A DNA stretch of 64,000 bases from Inhella proteolytica (GCF_016093275.1 NZ_JAEDAK010000008.1:1-64000); one strand, 5' to 3'. Positions 35,986-46,188 are shown, counted from the first letter of the stretch. The notes: generated from the letters alone by a model not told the origin. Program-made: numbers and translations.

Positions 35986-37479
35986 TCAGGCTTGGCGCTG
36001 GGACGGGAGTTCCGACACCAGACGCAGACCCACATTGAGGCCTTCGAGCTGGTAGTGCGGACGCAGGAAGAACTGCGCGTTGTAGTAGCCGGGGTTGGAC
36101 TTGTTTTCCGTCACCGTGACCTCGGCGCCCGAGAGAGGGCGCGAAGCCAGCAGTTCCTGCGAGGCGTCCGGGTCCTCGTAGACGTAATTCAGGATCCAAT
36201 CCTGAAGGTAGCGCTGCATTGCCGACGCGCTGGTGAAGCCGCCGACCTTGTCGCGCACCATGCACTTCAGGTAATGCGCAAAGCGGCAGGTGGCGAAGAT
36301 GTAGGGCAGGCGCGCACCCAGGCGGGCGTTGGCGGTGACGGCCGGGTCGTCGAACACTGGCGGCTTGTGCAGCGAATCGCCGGCCATGAACACGGCCTTG
36401 TCCGAGTTCTTGCGGTGCACCAGGGCCATCAGGCCATTCTTGGCCAGCTCGCCCTCGCGGCGGTCGGTGATGGCGATCTCGGTCGGGCACTTGGTGTCGA
36501 CGCCGCCGTCATCGGTCGCGAAGGTGTGGGTGGGCAGATTGGCCACTTCGCCACCACTCTCGACGCCACGGATCGCCGTGGTCCAGCCATACAGCTTGTG
36601 GGCGCGCGTGATGTTGGTGGCCATCGCGTAGCAGCTGTTGGCCCAGGTGTAGTTCTCGTGCGCCCCGCCCTCGGCATGTTCCTCGTAGGCCATGCCCTCG
36701 GCCGGGTTGGTGCGCTCGCCGTAGGGCAGGCGCGCCAGGAAGCGCGGCATGCACAGGCCGACATAGCGGCTGTCGTCGCTCTGACGGAACGAGCGCCAGG
36801 CGGCGTACTCGGGCATCTCGAAGATCTTGGTCAGATCGCGCGGGTTGCTCAGTTCCTGCCAGCTTTGCATCTGGAACAGGGCCGGGCTGGGCGAGCTGAT
36901 GAAGGGCGCGTGCGCAGCCGCGGCGATCTTGGCCATGCCCTGCAGGATCTCGACGTCGGGCGGGCTCTGGTCGAACTGGTAGTCGCCCACCAGGCAGCCA
37001 TAAGGCGTGCCACCCAGGGTGCCGTACTCGCTCTCGTAGATCTGCTTGAAGAGCGGCGACTGATCCCAGGCCACGCCCTTGAATTTGCGGAACATCCCGC
37101 CAAGATCCTTCTTGGAGATGTTCATCACGCGGATCTTGAGCTTCTCGTCGGTCTCGGTGTTGTTGACCATGTAGCTCAGACCGCGCCAAGCCCCTTCCAT
37201 CTGCTGGAACTCGGGGTGATGCATGATCTTGTCGAGCTGCTTGCCGACCTTCGAATCGATGGCCGCGATGATGGCGTCGATCGACTGGATCACGTCGCCT
37301 TGCAGCAGCTTGGTGTCCGAGAGGGCCTGCTGGGCCAGGGTCTGCACCGCCGCTTCGATCTGCGACTGGGCTTCGTTGGTGGGCGGCCGGAATTCCTTCT
37401 TCAGCAGGGATTGCAGGTCGTTGCCTTCCTGCACTTGCACCTGGGCCAAACCACTGCTTGCTGCGTGTTCAGTTGCCAT
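35986..37479 (-). CDS. tssC: T6SS contractile sheath large subunit TssC (VipB)
   Basis: A 497-residue sheath protein. Family landmarks are LLQGDVIQSIDAIIAAIDSK, HPEFQQMEGAWRGLSYMV, LGGTPYGCLVGDYQF, CMPRFLARLPYG, TFATDDGGVDTKCPTEI and the C-terminal SNPGYYNAQFFLRPHYQLEG. The C-terminal strand completes the handshake with TssB and the neighbouring ring. Length and order after tssB are normal. Confidence 0.97.
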   Translation of the reverse strand: MATEHAASSGLAQVQVQEGNDLQSLLKKEFRPPTNEAQSQIEAAVQTLAQQALSDTKLLQGDVIQSIDAIIAAIDSKVGKQLDKIMHHPEFQQMEGAWRGLSYMVNNTETDEKLKIRVMNISKKDLGGMFRKFKGVAWDQSPLFKQIYESEYGTLGGTPYGCLVGDYQFDQSPPDVEILQGMAKIAAAAHAPFISSPSPALFQMQSWQELSNPRDLTKIFEMPEYAAWRSFRQSDDSRYVGLCMPRFLARLPYGERTNPAEGMAYEEHAEGGAHENYTWANSCYAMATNITRAHKLYGWTTAIRGVESGGEVANLPTHTFATDDGGVDTKCPTEIAITDRREGELAKNGLMALVHRKNSDKAVFMAGDSLHKPPVFDDPAVTANARLGARLPYIFATCRFAHYLKCMVRDKVGGFTSASAMQRYLQDWILNYVYEDPDASQELLASRPLSGAEVTVTENKSNPGYYNAQFFLRPHYQLEGLNVGLRLVSELPSQRQA

Positions 37480-37512
37480 GGGGTTCCTCTTCGTGAATGC
37501 GGTGGAGCGAGA

Positions 37513-38022
37513 TCACTCGGCCTTGTCTTCGGGCTTGGGCGCGTCGGCAATCGCCTTGAGCAAGTTCGGGTCCTCGATGATCTTGTTCAGCAGTTCCTCG
37601 GCCTGGCTCTTGCCGTCCATATAGGTCTTGAGCGCGGCGAGCTGGTTGCGCGCTTCCACCAGCTTCTTGAGCGAGTCGACCTTCGAGGCGACCTTGATGG
37701 GCGAGAAGTCGTCCATGCTCTCGAATTCGATCGAGACGGGGATCTGGCCTTCGCCGGTCAGCGCGTTGTCGACCTGGAAGCTCACCTTGGGCTTGATGGC
37801 CGCCATGCGCTTGTCGAAGTTGTCGATGTCGATTTCCATGAACTTGCGATCGGCGACGGCCTTCTTGGCCTCCTCGCTGTCGCTCTTGCCGGCCAGGTCC
37901 GACATGACGCCGACGATGAAGGGCAGCTCCACCATCTTCTTGGCGCCGTACTGCTCAAGCTCGTACTGGATCTGCACCCGCGGTGCGCGGTTGCGTCCGA
38001 TGAATTTCTGACCTTCGCTCAT
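37513..38022 (-). CDS. tssB: T6SS contractile sheath small subunit TssB (VipA)
   Basis: A 169-residue protein with SEGQKFIGRNRAPRVQIQYE at the start, LPFIVGVMSDLAGKS, KFMEIDIDNFDKRMA, FESMDDFSPIKVA and a C-terminal helical KLVEARNQLAALKTYMDGK, the interface with TssC. It lies directly upstream of tssC in the usual order and 30 bases after tssA. Confidence 0.97.
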   Translation of the reverse strand: MSEGQKFIGRNRAPRVQIQYELEQYGAKKMVELPFIVGVMSDLAGKSDSEEAKKAVADRKFMEIDIDNFDKRMAAIKPKVSFQVDNALTGEGQIPVSIEFESMDDFSPIKVASKVDSLKKLVEARNQLAALKTYMDGKSQAEELLNKIIEDPNLLKAIADAPKPEDKAE

Positions 38023-38052
38023 GCTGGGCTCCTTGGGGTAAAGGGGTGGGGC

Positions 38053-39273
38053 TTATTCGTAAGCTTCCGGCAGCTTGTGACCGGTGATGCGTTCGATCTC
38101 GCTGATCGAGTCCGGCGCCATGTCCTTGACGATATCGAAAAAGCTGGCGGCGCCAAGTAGTCGTTCTGCTCTCCGCAGGAATAGGGGGGCTGGGTGTCCC
38201 GGTTCGCTGCGTTCGAGGTAGTCGGCAATTTCCAAGATCAGCCGGCGCGCATCTTCGCGCGTGGCCAGGCGGCCGCCAACGGTATGCGCCGGGGCACTGC
38301 TGCTGGCCGCCATGCCGGCGGGCAAGCCGGCAGCGGCGTTCACCGCCGACATCGCGGCGCCCGCGCCCAGCTGCTGCTCTTCCATAGAGAGACGGCGCAG
38401 GGCGCGACGCAGCAGGGCCAGCACGCGCTCACCGGCGGGCATCTGGCTGCCGAAGCGTTCGCTCAGCTGCACCAGGGCTTGCACCGCCGTCTCGATGGGC
38501 TCGCGCACGCTGCGAAACAGCGCGGCCAGGGCCGCGTCGTCGATCTGGCTGGGGTCGATCTGCTGCGTCTGCGCGCCGTGGATGCGCACGATGGCCTGCA
38601 GGTGCGCGGGACCACTGAGCCCCCCACCTGAGGGGTCGGGTTCGATGGCATCGTCGAGCACTTCAGCATCACGAAAGCTCATCGTGCCGGCACCGGAGCT
38701 CACGACCGGGCTCTCGCGCAGCAGGTGCAACAAGCTGTCACCATTGCAAAGCTCGCCGATCAGCATGGCGCGGGCGCTGTAGTCCTCCGGGTCGTAGTCG
38801 TCGGCACGGGGAAAGAGTTCGGTGGGCCATTGATCGAGCAGGCGCTCGCACAGCTGCAGGCTCTGCACCAGCCCGGGCACGCCGCGCAGCTGCAGCGCTG
38901 CCAGCGCGAGCTGCTGCACGACGGCCAGATCTTTGCCGGTGTTCTTCAGCAGATCCAGGCAGCGTTCCTCGACCTCCTCCGCCACACCCGCGGCGGTGGC
39001 GTTCTTGCCGGTGACCTCGCGCACGCGCGCCACCAGCTGCTTGTTGCGTTCCTCGCCCGCGGCGAGCGTGTCGCGCGCGAAGCGTTGGTCGCTTTCGGCG
39101 TTCTCGCCCGTGTAGGGCATGCGCTCGCGTCGCTTGAGCTCTTCCAGCTCGGCCCGCTGGCCCAGGTATTCGCAGAGGCTGGTGACCTCCTGGAACTTGA
39201 GCGTATAGGCGCACTCCTCGCCGGCCGGCTCCGCGTCGGAGATCGGGGTCAGCAGTTCATCGATATTCAGCAC
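38053..39273 (-). CDS. tssA: T6SS cap/baseplate protein TssA
   Basis: A 406-residue protein. The ImpA_N domain is clear: LLTPISDAEPAGEECAYTLK at the start, then WPTELFPRADDYDPEDYSAR. The C-terminal part is helical and shows RLILEIADYLERSEPGHPAP and LFLRRAERLLGAASFFDIV, the short-type TssA C-terminus that ends in an MAPDS-containing segment. TssA coordinates sheath polymerisation from the baseplate. It overlaps the tagF stop by seven bases. Confidence 0.92.
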   Translation of the reverse strand: MLNIDELLTPISDAEPAGEECAYTLKFQEVTSLCEYLGQRAELEELKRRERMPYTGENAESDQRFARDTLAAGEERNKQLVARVREVTGKNATAAGVAEEVEERCLDLLKNTGKDLAVVQQLALAALQLRGVPGLVQSLQLCERLLDQWPTELFPRADDYDPEDYSARAMLIGELCNGDSLLHLLRESPVVSSGAGTMSFRDAEVLDDAIEPDPSGGGLSGPAHLQAIVRIHGAQTQQIDPSQIDDAALAALFRSVREPIETAVQALVQLSERFGSQMPAGERVLALLRRALRRLSMEEQQLGAGAAMSAVNAAAGLPAGMAASSSAPAHTVGGRLATREDARRLILEIADYLERSEPGHPAPLFLRRAERLLGAASFFDIVKDMAPDSISEIERITGHKLPEAYE

Positions 39274-40067
39274 GTTGGGGAATCCTCGGCAGGGGCCTGT
39301 GCCGGGGCGGCAGGAGGCCGGGTCTCATCGTCATCGGGCGGGCCGAACCAGACCCAGCCACCGGCCGTCCAGCGGCCATCGAACAGGGCTGCGAAATCCG
39401 CCCCCCGCAGCGGGCTGGCGCGGCTCGCAAAGAACACGTCGAAACCGTCGGCCTGGGTGATCAACGCACCCGCGGCCTGAAAGCTTGGTGGCAGGTGCGA
39501 ACAGGTGGCGCGCTGCGCCCCCTGCATGCGTACCTCCGGCCCTTGGAAGGCCAAGCGCTGCATGGACTCCGGCAGACCGGGCAAGGTGATGTCCTCGGCC
39601 GTGCGGAAGGGTTGCGCAGCCTGCAGCCAGTCGTTCCATTCGGCGGCGGGCGGCAGCTCGGTCAGGCGCGCCTGCAGGGCATCCGGGCCCAGCAGCTCCT
39701 GCTGCGCCTCGATGCCGATGCGGCACAGCGCCACCGCCATCGCCAGGCTGGGCCAGAGCAGGCCGGTGAAGGGGTCGCCCGCCTCCTGCTCCAGGCCGAT
39801 GCACAGGGGGAAGAAGCGCCCGACGCGGTCGCTGCTCGGCACCAGGGCGCCCAGAAAGCCGCTCGGGCACAGGGCGCCGGGTTTGAGGTGCAGCAGCACC
39901 GGCACGGCGTGGCGCTCCAGGCTTTCGCGCGTGGCACCGGCCTGCTGCGCGGCCTGCAAGGCCGCCTGCAGCCAATCGTCCAGCGCCTGGCAGAGCGGCC
40001 GCGAAAAACCGCGGCTGACGAAATCCCCCACCGCAGGGACCTTGCCGTGGAAGCCGAGCTGGGCCAT
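39267..40067 (-). CDS. tagF: T6SS-associated protein TagF (ImpM)
   Basis: A 266-residue protein of the TagF family. Its start GFHGKVPAVGDFVSRGF is the family signature, followed by LDDWLQAALQA, LVPSSDRVGRFFPLCIGL and a C-terminal FAALFDGRWTAGGWVWF. In Pseudomonas TagF is a post-translational repressor of the H1-T6SS acting together with the FHA protein and the Thr phosphorylation pathway. Here the FHA protein (tagH) and kinase are encoded divergently, so the whole regulatory set except a phosphatase is present. Confidence 0.92.
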   Translation of the reverse strand: MAQLGFHGKVPAVGDFVSRGFSRPLCQALDDWLQAALQAAQQAGATRESLERHAVPVLLHLKPGALCPSGFLGALVPSSDRVGRFFPLCIGLEQEAGDPFTGLLWPSLAMAVALCRIGIEAQQELLGPDALQARLTELPPAAEWNDWLQAAQPFRTAEDITLPGLPESMQRLAFQGPEVRMQGAQRATCSHLPPSFQAAGALITQADGFDVFFASRASPLRGADFAALFDGRWTAGGWVWFGPPDDDETRPPAAPAQAPAEDSPTC

Positions 40068-40073
40068 GGAGGC

Positions 40074-43000
40074 TTACTCCTGCGGGCAGCCGAAGCTGTC
40101 CAGCTCGCGCAGACGGAAGGGGTTGAAGGCCGCACTGCCCACGCGCAGCTCGATGGTGGCCTTCTGCCCATTGCCGGCGGTGTAACCCAGGCGCAGGCGG
40201 TCGCCGGCGCTGGCGGCATCGAGCTGGCCCTTGTCGACCAGGCGGAACAGCGCCCAGGCGCCTTCCACCTGCACCACCGGTGCGCCGCCGATCGTCAGCT
40301 TGGCGCCCGGGCGCGCGGGCCAATTCAGGCGTGCACTGCCACCGGCCTTGAGCTTGTGGCTGGCACCGTCGTAGTCCAGCTGCAGCTCACCATCGCTACT
40401 GGCCACGCTGAGGTCCACCACCACCTGCGCATTGGCGCCGCCACCCAGGAAGGCGGTGCGAATGGCATCGGCGTTCTGGAACTGGCGCAGGGTGGCGGCG
40501 GAGACGGGCGGTGAACCCTCGCCGGTGGCCTTGAGGCGCCAGACCGCCCCGGACTTGTCGACAAAACTCGCCAGCGTGCTGGTGAAGAAGGCGTCCAACT
40601 CGCCACCGTCCTTGAAGACGTTGACGAAGTCCTGCACGCCCACATCGTTCGGGCTGTTGCGGTTGAAGGGGTACTTGCCGGGGATGGCGCGCTTGCACAT
40701 GGCCGCCGCACCGCCCACACCCGCCTTGATCTCCTGCTTGATGCCGCCGCCGGCTTCACCCTCGGCCACCGCCACCAGGCCCTTGATGACACCCGAGACC
40801 GGCATCGCGAAGCGATCGGCCTGCGCCTTGGCATTCAGCAAGCGAGCGGGCATTTCCTTCACGCCCTGGCCGCTGCTGAGCTTTTGCTGCAGCGCCACCA
40901 GCTCGGCCGCCACGTCGTTGATCAGCGCGATCGCCGCGTCGATCTCGCCGGTCTTGCCGTCGCCCAGCAAGCGACGCAGGTCGGCAAAGCGGTCTTCGAG
41001 CTGCTGTTCGAGCTGACGCGCCACATCCTTGGGCAGCACCGTGCCCACCACCTGCCCGGCCTGCGCGCCGAACAGACCCGAGGTGGCGGAGGTGGCCTTC
41101 TCGGCCAGCTTGCGCTTGGCTTCGTCTTCGGCCGCCTTGCCGGCCACATCGCCGGTGCCGGTCGGGTTGGCCAGGCGGGTCTGCTCCACCGCGGCCTGGA
41201 TCAGGCGCTTGAGCGCGGAGTCGGACGTCGAGAGCACCTGCGAGGCATTGAGTGCGCCACGCAGCCCGTCGAGCCGGCGCAGGCGGATGTCGGCGAGCAC
41301 GCCGCGCCAGGTCTGCTCGTAGTCGGCAAAGTAGCGGCGCTGCACCTCGGCGGCCACCTGCGCGGGGTCGCGCGAGCCCACGCCGGAGGCCTGCGAACCC
41401 ATCACCCAGGCTTCCTCCTCGCCCATCAGCTTGGCCACCTCGGCGATGCGCGGCTTGACGCTGCGGCGATAGCCCTCGGCGGTGAAGACAGCCGGGATCG
41501 GCTCCGTCAGCGCCGCGCCCGAAGCGCGTTCCAGCACGCCCACGCCGCTGGCGCCCAGCACCTCGGACAGGCGCAGCCCTTCACCCGCACCGGACAGGCG
41601 CAGCATGGCGTAGGCACGGTCCACCAGCGAGGAGCCCGCCACTCGCGTGCGGGCATTGGTGACCAGTTGGGCATTGCGCGTGTGCACCGCATCGGCCTGC
41701 AGCTCGCCCGCGGCGGCCAGCGCCTGCAGGTGCGGCAGCGCGCGCGCCACCAGCGCAGGGTCGAAGGCACCGCGCCAGAGATCGCCCACCGCCCCGACGA
41801 ACCATTCCTTGTTCATGCGCTTGGCGTCGAACAGCATCAGGTAGGTCTTGAGCGCGGCATAGACGGCGTCGGGCGTGGCCTGTGGCGCTGCCATCACGGT
41901 TTCCAGCTGCAGCGCGATGCGCGGGATCAGGCCGCGTTGCAGGGCCGCGCGATAGCGTTCCTGCACCTGCTCGTCCACGGCGCGACCTTGGTAGAGGCCC
42001 CAGCGCATGCCGCCGCGCGGCTGGTCGACGGGATCGTGCACGGCGGGCGGCACGGTGCGCAGATCGTCGAGCGCCTGCACCAGGCTGGCCAGGTCGCCTG
42101 CCGCGGGCGCGCCCACGGCCGTGAGGCTCTGGCGCGCGGTGTTCGCGGCGGCCGCTGCCTGCTGCAGGCCGGCGCGGTTGTTGAAGAAGCTCACCGTCCA
42201 CGCGGTGATCAGGCCCAGGCCCAGCAGCAGGCTCAGGCCGATGACCGCCCAGCTCAGGCGCTTGAGCTGCTGCTCACGGCGCTCGCTGTGCCCAGCCAGG
42301 CCGGCCTCGCCGAACACCACTTCGGTGAGCAGGCGCTGCAGAAAGTAGCTCTTGGCCGCACCGCCGGTGCCGGCGGCGCGCAGCAGGGTGCCGCCTTGCA
42401 GATCGAGCGCCTGCGCCAGGCCCTGGATGACCCGATCGACCGGCGTGCCGAACTGAGTGCCGCTGCTGAAGTAGACGCCGCGCAGCAGCGCCGGCTGCGC
42501 CAGCTTGGATTCGCCAAAGGCGGTTTCGAGGAAGCTGCTGACCAGCGGGCCCACGGCCGCGAACTGCTGCGGAAAGGCGTAGAGCGCGGCGCGGCGGTCG
42601 GCGTCACGCTCTTCCTGCAGGCGCGGCAGCAGCTGCTGGTTGATGCGCTCCACCAGGCCGGGGAAGGCGGCGTCGAAACCCGCCTTGGCCGGCGTGGTGG
42701 CGCGCGTCTTCAAGTCCAGCTCGAAGGTATGGCCCCAGACCTGGCTGCGGCCCTCGGCGTCGAGGTTGGCGAAGAACTCGCTGAAGCCCGAAATCAAGTC
42801 GGACTTGGTCACCATCAGGTAGACCGGGAACTGCAGACCCAGCTCGCGTTGCAGTTCTTCGATGCGCACCCGCACCGTCTGCGCATAGGTGTTGCGCTCG
42901 GCCGCCGTGCCCTGCAGCAGGTCGGCCATCGAGAGCGTGACGATGACGCCGTTGATGGGCTGGCGCGGCCGGTACTTCTTCAGCAGGGTCAGGAAGGACT

Positions 43001-43598
43001 TCCAGGCCGATTCATCCACCTGGGCCTGGCTGTCCTGCGTGGTGTAGCGGCCCGCGGTGTCGATCAGCACCGCTTCATCGGTGAACCACCAGTCGCAATT
43101 GCGTGTGCCGCCAATGCCACCCAACGCCGCCGCCGCCGCGCCGGGCGCAGCGAGCGGGAAGCGCAGGCCGGAATTCACCAGCGCGGTGGTCTTGCCCGAG
43201 CCCGGCGCGCCGATGAACATGTACCAGGGCAGCTGGTAGAGCAGCTTGCCGCCGCTCTTGCCACCGAGCTTAGTGCCCTTCAGCGTCTTGAGCGCCTCGG
43301 CAAAGCGCTGCTGCAGCGCAGCCTGCTCCTCGCGCGAGGCGGAGTTGTCGCCAGCGCCAGCGGCCATCTCGTCCATCAGCTTGCGGTTGCGGCGCGCGGC
43401 CAGCCAACGCAGCAGGAACTCCAGACCGAGCCAGAGCGCCACGACGAGGATGATCAGCAGCAGGCGCACCGACCAGGGCGCGAGCGGCCGCGATTCGTCC
43501 GAACCCAGCAAGGGCGCCAGGAACCAGATCAACAGGGAGAGAACAAAGACGACAAAGCCGCCGATGAACCAGCGCTTGTGGGCACGGATGAAGTTCAT
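40074..43598 (-). CDS. tssM: T6SS membrane complex subunit TssM (IcmF)
   Basis: A 1174-residue inner-membrane protein. Two transmembrane helices lie at about 11-30 and 43-63, then the cytoplasmic NTPase domain with an intact Walker A (FIGAPGSGKTTALVNSG, about 129-145) and WWFTDEAVLIDTAGRY. A third membrane segment is near 445-470 (AVIGLSLLLGLGLITAW). The remaining 700 residues are periplasmic, ending with the beta-rich C-terminal domain that normally binds TssJ (GASHKLKAGGSARLNWPARP region). The Walker A is complete, unlike some TssM proteins. The start overlaps the tssL stop by four bases (ATGA). Confidence 0.96.
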   Translation of the reverse strand: MNFIRAHKRWFIGGFVVFVLSLLIWFLAPLLGSDESRPLAPWSVRLLLIILVVALWLGLEFLLRWLAARRNRKLMDEMAAGAGDNSASREEQAALQQRFAEALKTLKGTKLGGKSGGKLLYQLPWYMFIGAPGSGKTTALVNSGLRFPLAAPGAAAAALGGIGGTRNCDWWFTDEAVLIDTAGRYTTQDSQAQVDESAWKSFLTLLKKYRPRQPINGVIVTLSMADLLQGTAAERNTYAQTVRVRIEELQRELGLQFPVYLMVTKSDLISGFSEFFANLDAEGRSQVWGHTFELDLKTRATTPAKAGFDAAFPGLVERINQQLLPRLQEERDADRRAALYAFPQQFAAVGPLVSSFLETAFGESKLAQPALLRGVYFSSGTQFGTPVDRVIQGLAQALDLQGGTLLRAAGTGGAAKSYFLQRLLTEVVFGEAGLAGHSERREQQLKRLSWAVIGLSLLLGLGLITAWTVSFFNNRAGLQQAAAAANTARQSLTAVGAPAAGDLASLVQALDDLRTVPPAVHDPVDQPRGGMRWGLYQGRAVDEQVQERYRAALQRGLIPRIALQLETVMAAPQATPDAVYAALKTYLMLFDAKRMNKEWFVGAVGDLWRGAFDPALVARALPHLQALAAAGELQADAVHTRNAQLVTNARTRVAGSSLVDRAYAMLRLSGAGEGLRLSEVLGASGVGVLERASGAALTEPIPAVFTAEGYRRSVKPRIAEVAKLMGEEEAWVMGSQASGVGSRDPAQVAAEVQRRYFADYEQTWRGVLADIRLRRLDGLRGALNASQVLSTSDSALKRLIQAAVEQTRLANPTGTGDVAGKAAEDEAKRKLAEKATSATSGLFGAQAGQVVGTVLPKDVARQLEQQLEDRFADLRRLLGDGKTGEIDAAIALINDVAAELVALQQKLSSGQGVKEMPARLLNAKAQADRFAMPVSGVIKGLVAVAEGEAGGGIKQEIKAGVGGAAAMCKRAIPGKYPFNRNSPNDVGVQDFVNVFKDGGELDAFFTSTLASFVDKSGAVWRLKATGEGSPPVSAATLRQFQNADAIRTAFLGGGANAQVVVDLSVASSDGELQLDYDGASHKLKAGGSARLNWPARPGAKLTIGGAPVVQVEGAWALFRLVDKGQLDAASAGDRLRLGYTAGNGQKATIELRVGSAAFNPFRLRELDSFGCPQE

Positions 43599-44857
43599 AC
43601 CGCCCCCCCGGCGTTGGCCACACGCAAGGTGATCTCGACCCGGCGGTTCTGCGCCCTGCCCTCGGCCGTGTTGTTCGGCGCCACGGGCTCGCTTTCGCCG
43701 CGGCCCTCGTAGCTGAGCCGGCCGCCGTCCTTCAGACGGGTCTTCATGGCCTCCGCCACGGCTCGGGCACGCGCCTTGGAGAGCTCGAAGTTCGAGGGGA
43801 ACTGCAGGGTTCGGGTGGGCACGTTGTCGGTATGTCCAGTGACGACGATGCGGCCCTCGACCTGATCCATGGCCCAGGCCACGCGGTCCATCAGGGCCAT
43901 GGCGGTGCCGGTGGGCACGGCACTGCCGGAGTCAAAGGCCAGTTCGCTGACCAGGATGACGCGCGACTCCAGCGCGTTCTCCTCGACCTTGAGCTGGCGT
44001 GCCTGGATCTCGGCGGCCAGCAGCTGCACCAGGCGCGGCCGCGGCGGCGGCGCCAGCGCCAGCTGGCTGGGCGGGCTGGGCTTGAGGCTGAGCTGGCTCA
44101 AGGCCAGTTCCTCGCGGTAGCCGGCCAGCTTGAAGGCATAGGCGGTGTAGAACAGCAGGCACAGCAGGGCCATCACCGCCACCGTCAGCCACATCAGGGT
44201 GAAGCCCTTGAACTGGCGCGCCGCCACGGCCACGCCCTGCCAGCGCGGCGAGAGCGCGCGCTCGACCTCGGGCTGGCCCTGGCGAATCAGGTTGTAGAGG
44301 CGCTCGCGGATGTCCGCCACCGCCTGCCGGCCATTGCCTTCCTGCAGCAGGTAGCGGCCCATGAAGCCGAGCGACAGGCACACATAGAAGAGCTGCAGCA
44401 GCCAGGCGAACTTGGTGGGGTTCTCGACCAGCTTGTCGAGGATCTGGAAGAACTTCTCGCCGCCCCAGTTCTCGCGGAAGTTGTGGATCAGCAGCGATTG
44501 ACGCGCCCAGTTGGCATTGCCGCTCCAGGAGGTGCGCTGCACCGATTCGTCCACCATCGTGCACAGCGCGTAGCGGGCCAGGTGACGTTGGTCTTCCGGC
44601 ACCTGGGCGCGCTCGGCGTTGGCGTCGAACTCGCGCACCATGTCCAGCAGCCGGGCGCGCAGGGCATCCACGTTGGCGGGTGCGCCGCCGCCGCGCAGCG
44701 AGGCGATCACCAGCAGCAGCGGGTTGGCCGCCGCCACCAAGGGGTTGATGGCCGCCAGGGCACCGATCTGGCGGGCGTCCAGCGTGGAGCTGGCGCGGCT
44801 CGCCGCGGAGGCCATCGCCGGGCGGTGGATCAGGGTGCGTTCGTTGTCTGCGCTCAT
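43595..44857 (-). CDS. tssL: T6SS membrane complex subunit TssL with OmpA-like domain
   Basis: A 420-residue protein. The DotU cytoplasmic domain covers about 1-220 (NPLLLVIASLRGG, YALCTMVDESVQRTSW, FFQILDKLVENP, LLQLFYVCLSLGFMGRY). One transmembrane helix follows (about 225-245, LTVAVMALLCLLFYTAYAF). The C-terminal periplasmic OmpA_C-like domain has ILVSELAFDSGSAVPTG, VTGHTDNVPTRT, NFELSKARARAVAEAM and the family end NRRVEITLR. This evolved TssL can bind peptidoglycan itself. It is coupled by ATGA overlaps to both tssK and tssM. Confidence 0.95.
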   Translation of the reverse strand: MSADNERTLIHRPAMASAASRASSTLDARQIGALAAINPLVAAANPLLLVIASLRGGGAPANVDALRARLLDMVREFDANAERAQVPEDQRHLARYALCTMVDESVQRTSWSGNANWARQSLLIHNFRENWGGEKFFQILDKLVENPTKFAWLLQLFYVCLSLGFMGRYLLQEGNGRQAVADIRERLYNLIRQGQPEVERALSPRWQGVAVAARQFKGFTLMWLTVAVMALLCLLFYTAYAFKLAGYREELALSQLSLKPSPPSQLALAPPPRPRLVQLLAAEIQARQLKVEENALESRVILVSELAFDSGSAVPTGTAMALMDRVAWAMDQVEGRIVVTGHTDNVPTRTLQFPSNFELSKARARAVAEAMKTRLKDGGRLSYEGRGESEPVAPNNTAEGRAQNRRVEITLRVANAGGAV

Positions 44858-46188
44858 GCTTTGATGAACCAGAGTTCGAGTTCAAGGCCGGGCGGGTCCC
44901 CGGCCACGAACAGGGCCAGTTGGCGGGCCACCTCCACGTCCTTCCAGAGCTCACTGGCGCTGTCGAGGCGGAAGTAGCTGAAGTTGGCGTGGTAGCGGAT
45001 TTCTTGCGGGGCGCCGGGCAGGTTGGCGATGCGAATGCCCAGGCTCTGCGCCTGCGTCAAGGCCACCAGGCGCTCGGGGGCGCAGATGCGGATCTGGCCG
45101 GGCATCAACTCGCGGATGCGGCGCTCGTCCAGATTGGCCGCCACGGCCAGCACAAAGTGGCCGCCGCGCACCATCCGGGCGTCCGGGATCTCGGCGCTGA
45201 ACAGGCCCTGGCCGCGGTCGGTCAGCGGGATCTGGATCGCCGTCTGCTCGGGCACGGTGATCATCGCCAGCCGGATTTCCTCGATCACCGGCCACAGCAC
45301 CTTGTTGAGGTTGTCGTGCCGGTAGGCCGGGAAACTGGGCGGCCGGCGCGACTTGGCATCGAAGGTGCGGCATTCGCCAGCGAACTTCAGCAGTTCCTGG
45401 TGCAGCCAGTAGGGATGCAGCGGGCTGCCCGAACACCATTGCGCCAGCAGGGGCTGGTAGCGGTTGCACAGCTGCAGCAGCAGCAGATCGGCCACGCCCT
45501 TGCTGCCGGCCTGGCCCAGGCGACCTTCGAGCATGTCGCCACGCTGTTTGACGACGCCCTGCAGTTCCACCATCCAGTCGCGGATGCGCTCGAAGCTGAG
45601 CGCATCGAGCAGCGGCGGGATGAAGGTCGGATCCAGCTCCAACTCGCCATTGGCCTTGCGCTCCACCAGGCGCGCCACCGGCAGCGAGCTCATCGCGCCG
45701 TCCAGGTCGGCTTCGAAGCACAGGCCCAGCACCAGCTGGCCCAGCTGGGCCTCGGCCTCGCCCTCGGAGCCGACGACGTTGTCGGTCAGCATGGCGTCGA
45801 TGGCCTGGTAGCGGGTGCGGCGTGCCCGCGCGGTGTCGGCATCCAGCGCCACGGCCTTGGCGTCGGGGCGCTGCAGCATGGCGTAGAGGTGGATGACGCT
45901 GTCGCGCGCGTTCACCGGCACGTCCAGCGGCGCCAGGGGCGCCGCCGTGGAGGGCAGCTCGAAAGGCGTGCCGTCGGGCAACAGGCCCAGCGCGCTCTTG
46001 AGCCCGAACTTGCCGCTGCGCAAGAGCGCGGTGTCCAGGCTCAGCTGGCTGAAGCCCCAGCCATAGGGCTGCAACTGCCCCACGCGGGTGCCGAGCACCC
46101 ACTCCAGGTAGCGCTCCTGGTGCTGGAAATGCTGCGGGCGGAGGAACAACCCTTCGGACCAGACGATCCGTGCGCCATCAAAGCTCAT
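44854..46188 (-). CDS. tssK: T6SS baseplate subunit TssK
   Basis: A 444-residue protein that connects baseplate wedges to the membrane complex. The start is IVWSEGLFLRPQHFQHQERYLE, with GWGFSQLSLDTALL soon after. The shoulder domain resembles that of phage receptor-binding proteins, and the C-terminal part has FVLAVAANLDERRIRELMPG and IRYHANFSYFRLDSASELW. The length fits the family. It lies 11 bases after tssH and overlaps tssL. Confidence 0.96.
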   Translation of the reverse strand: MSFDGARIVWSEGLFLRPQHFQHQERYLEWVLGTRVGQLQPYGWGFSQLSLDTALLRSGKFGLKSALGLLPDGTPFELPSTAAPLAPLDVPVNARDSVIHLYAMLQRPDAKAVALDADTARARRTRYQAIDAMLTDNVVGSEGEAEAQLGQLVLGLCFEADLDGAMSSLPVARLVERKANGELELDPTFIPPLLDALSFERIRDWMVELQGVVKQRGDMLEGRLGQAGSKGVADLLLLQLCNRYQPLLAQWCSGSPLHPYWLHQELLKFAGECRTFDAKSRRPPSFPAYRHDNLNKVLWPVIEEIRLAMITVPEQTAIQIPLTDRGQGLFSAEIPDARMVRGGHFVLAVAANLDERRIRELMPGQIRICAPERLVALTQAQSLGIRIANLPGAPQEIRYHANFSYFRLDSASELWKDVEVARQLALFVAGDPPGLELELWFIKA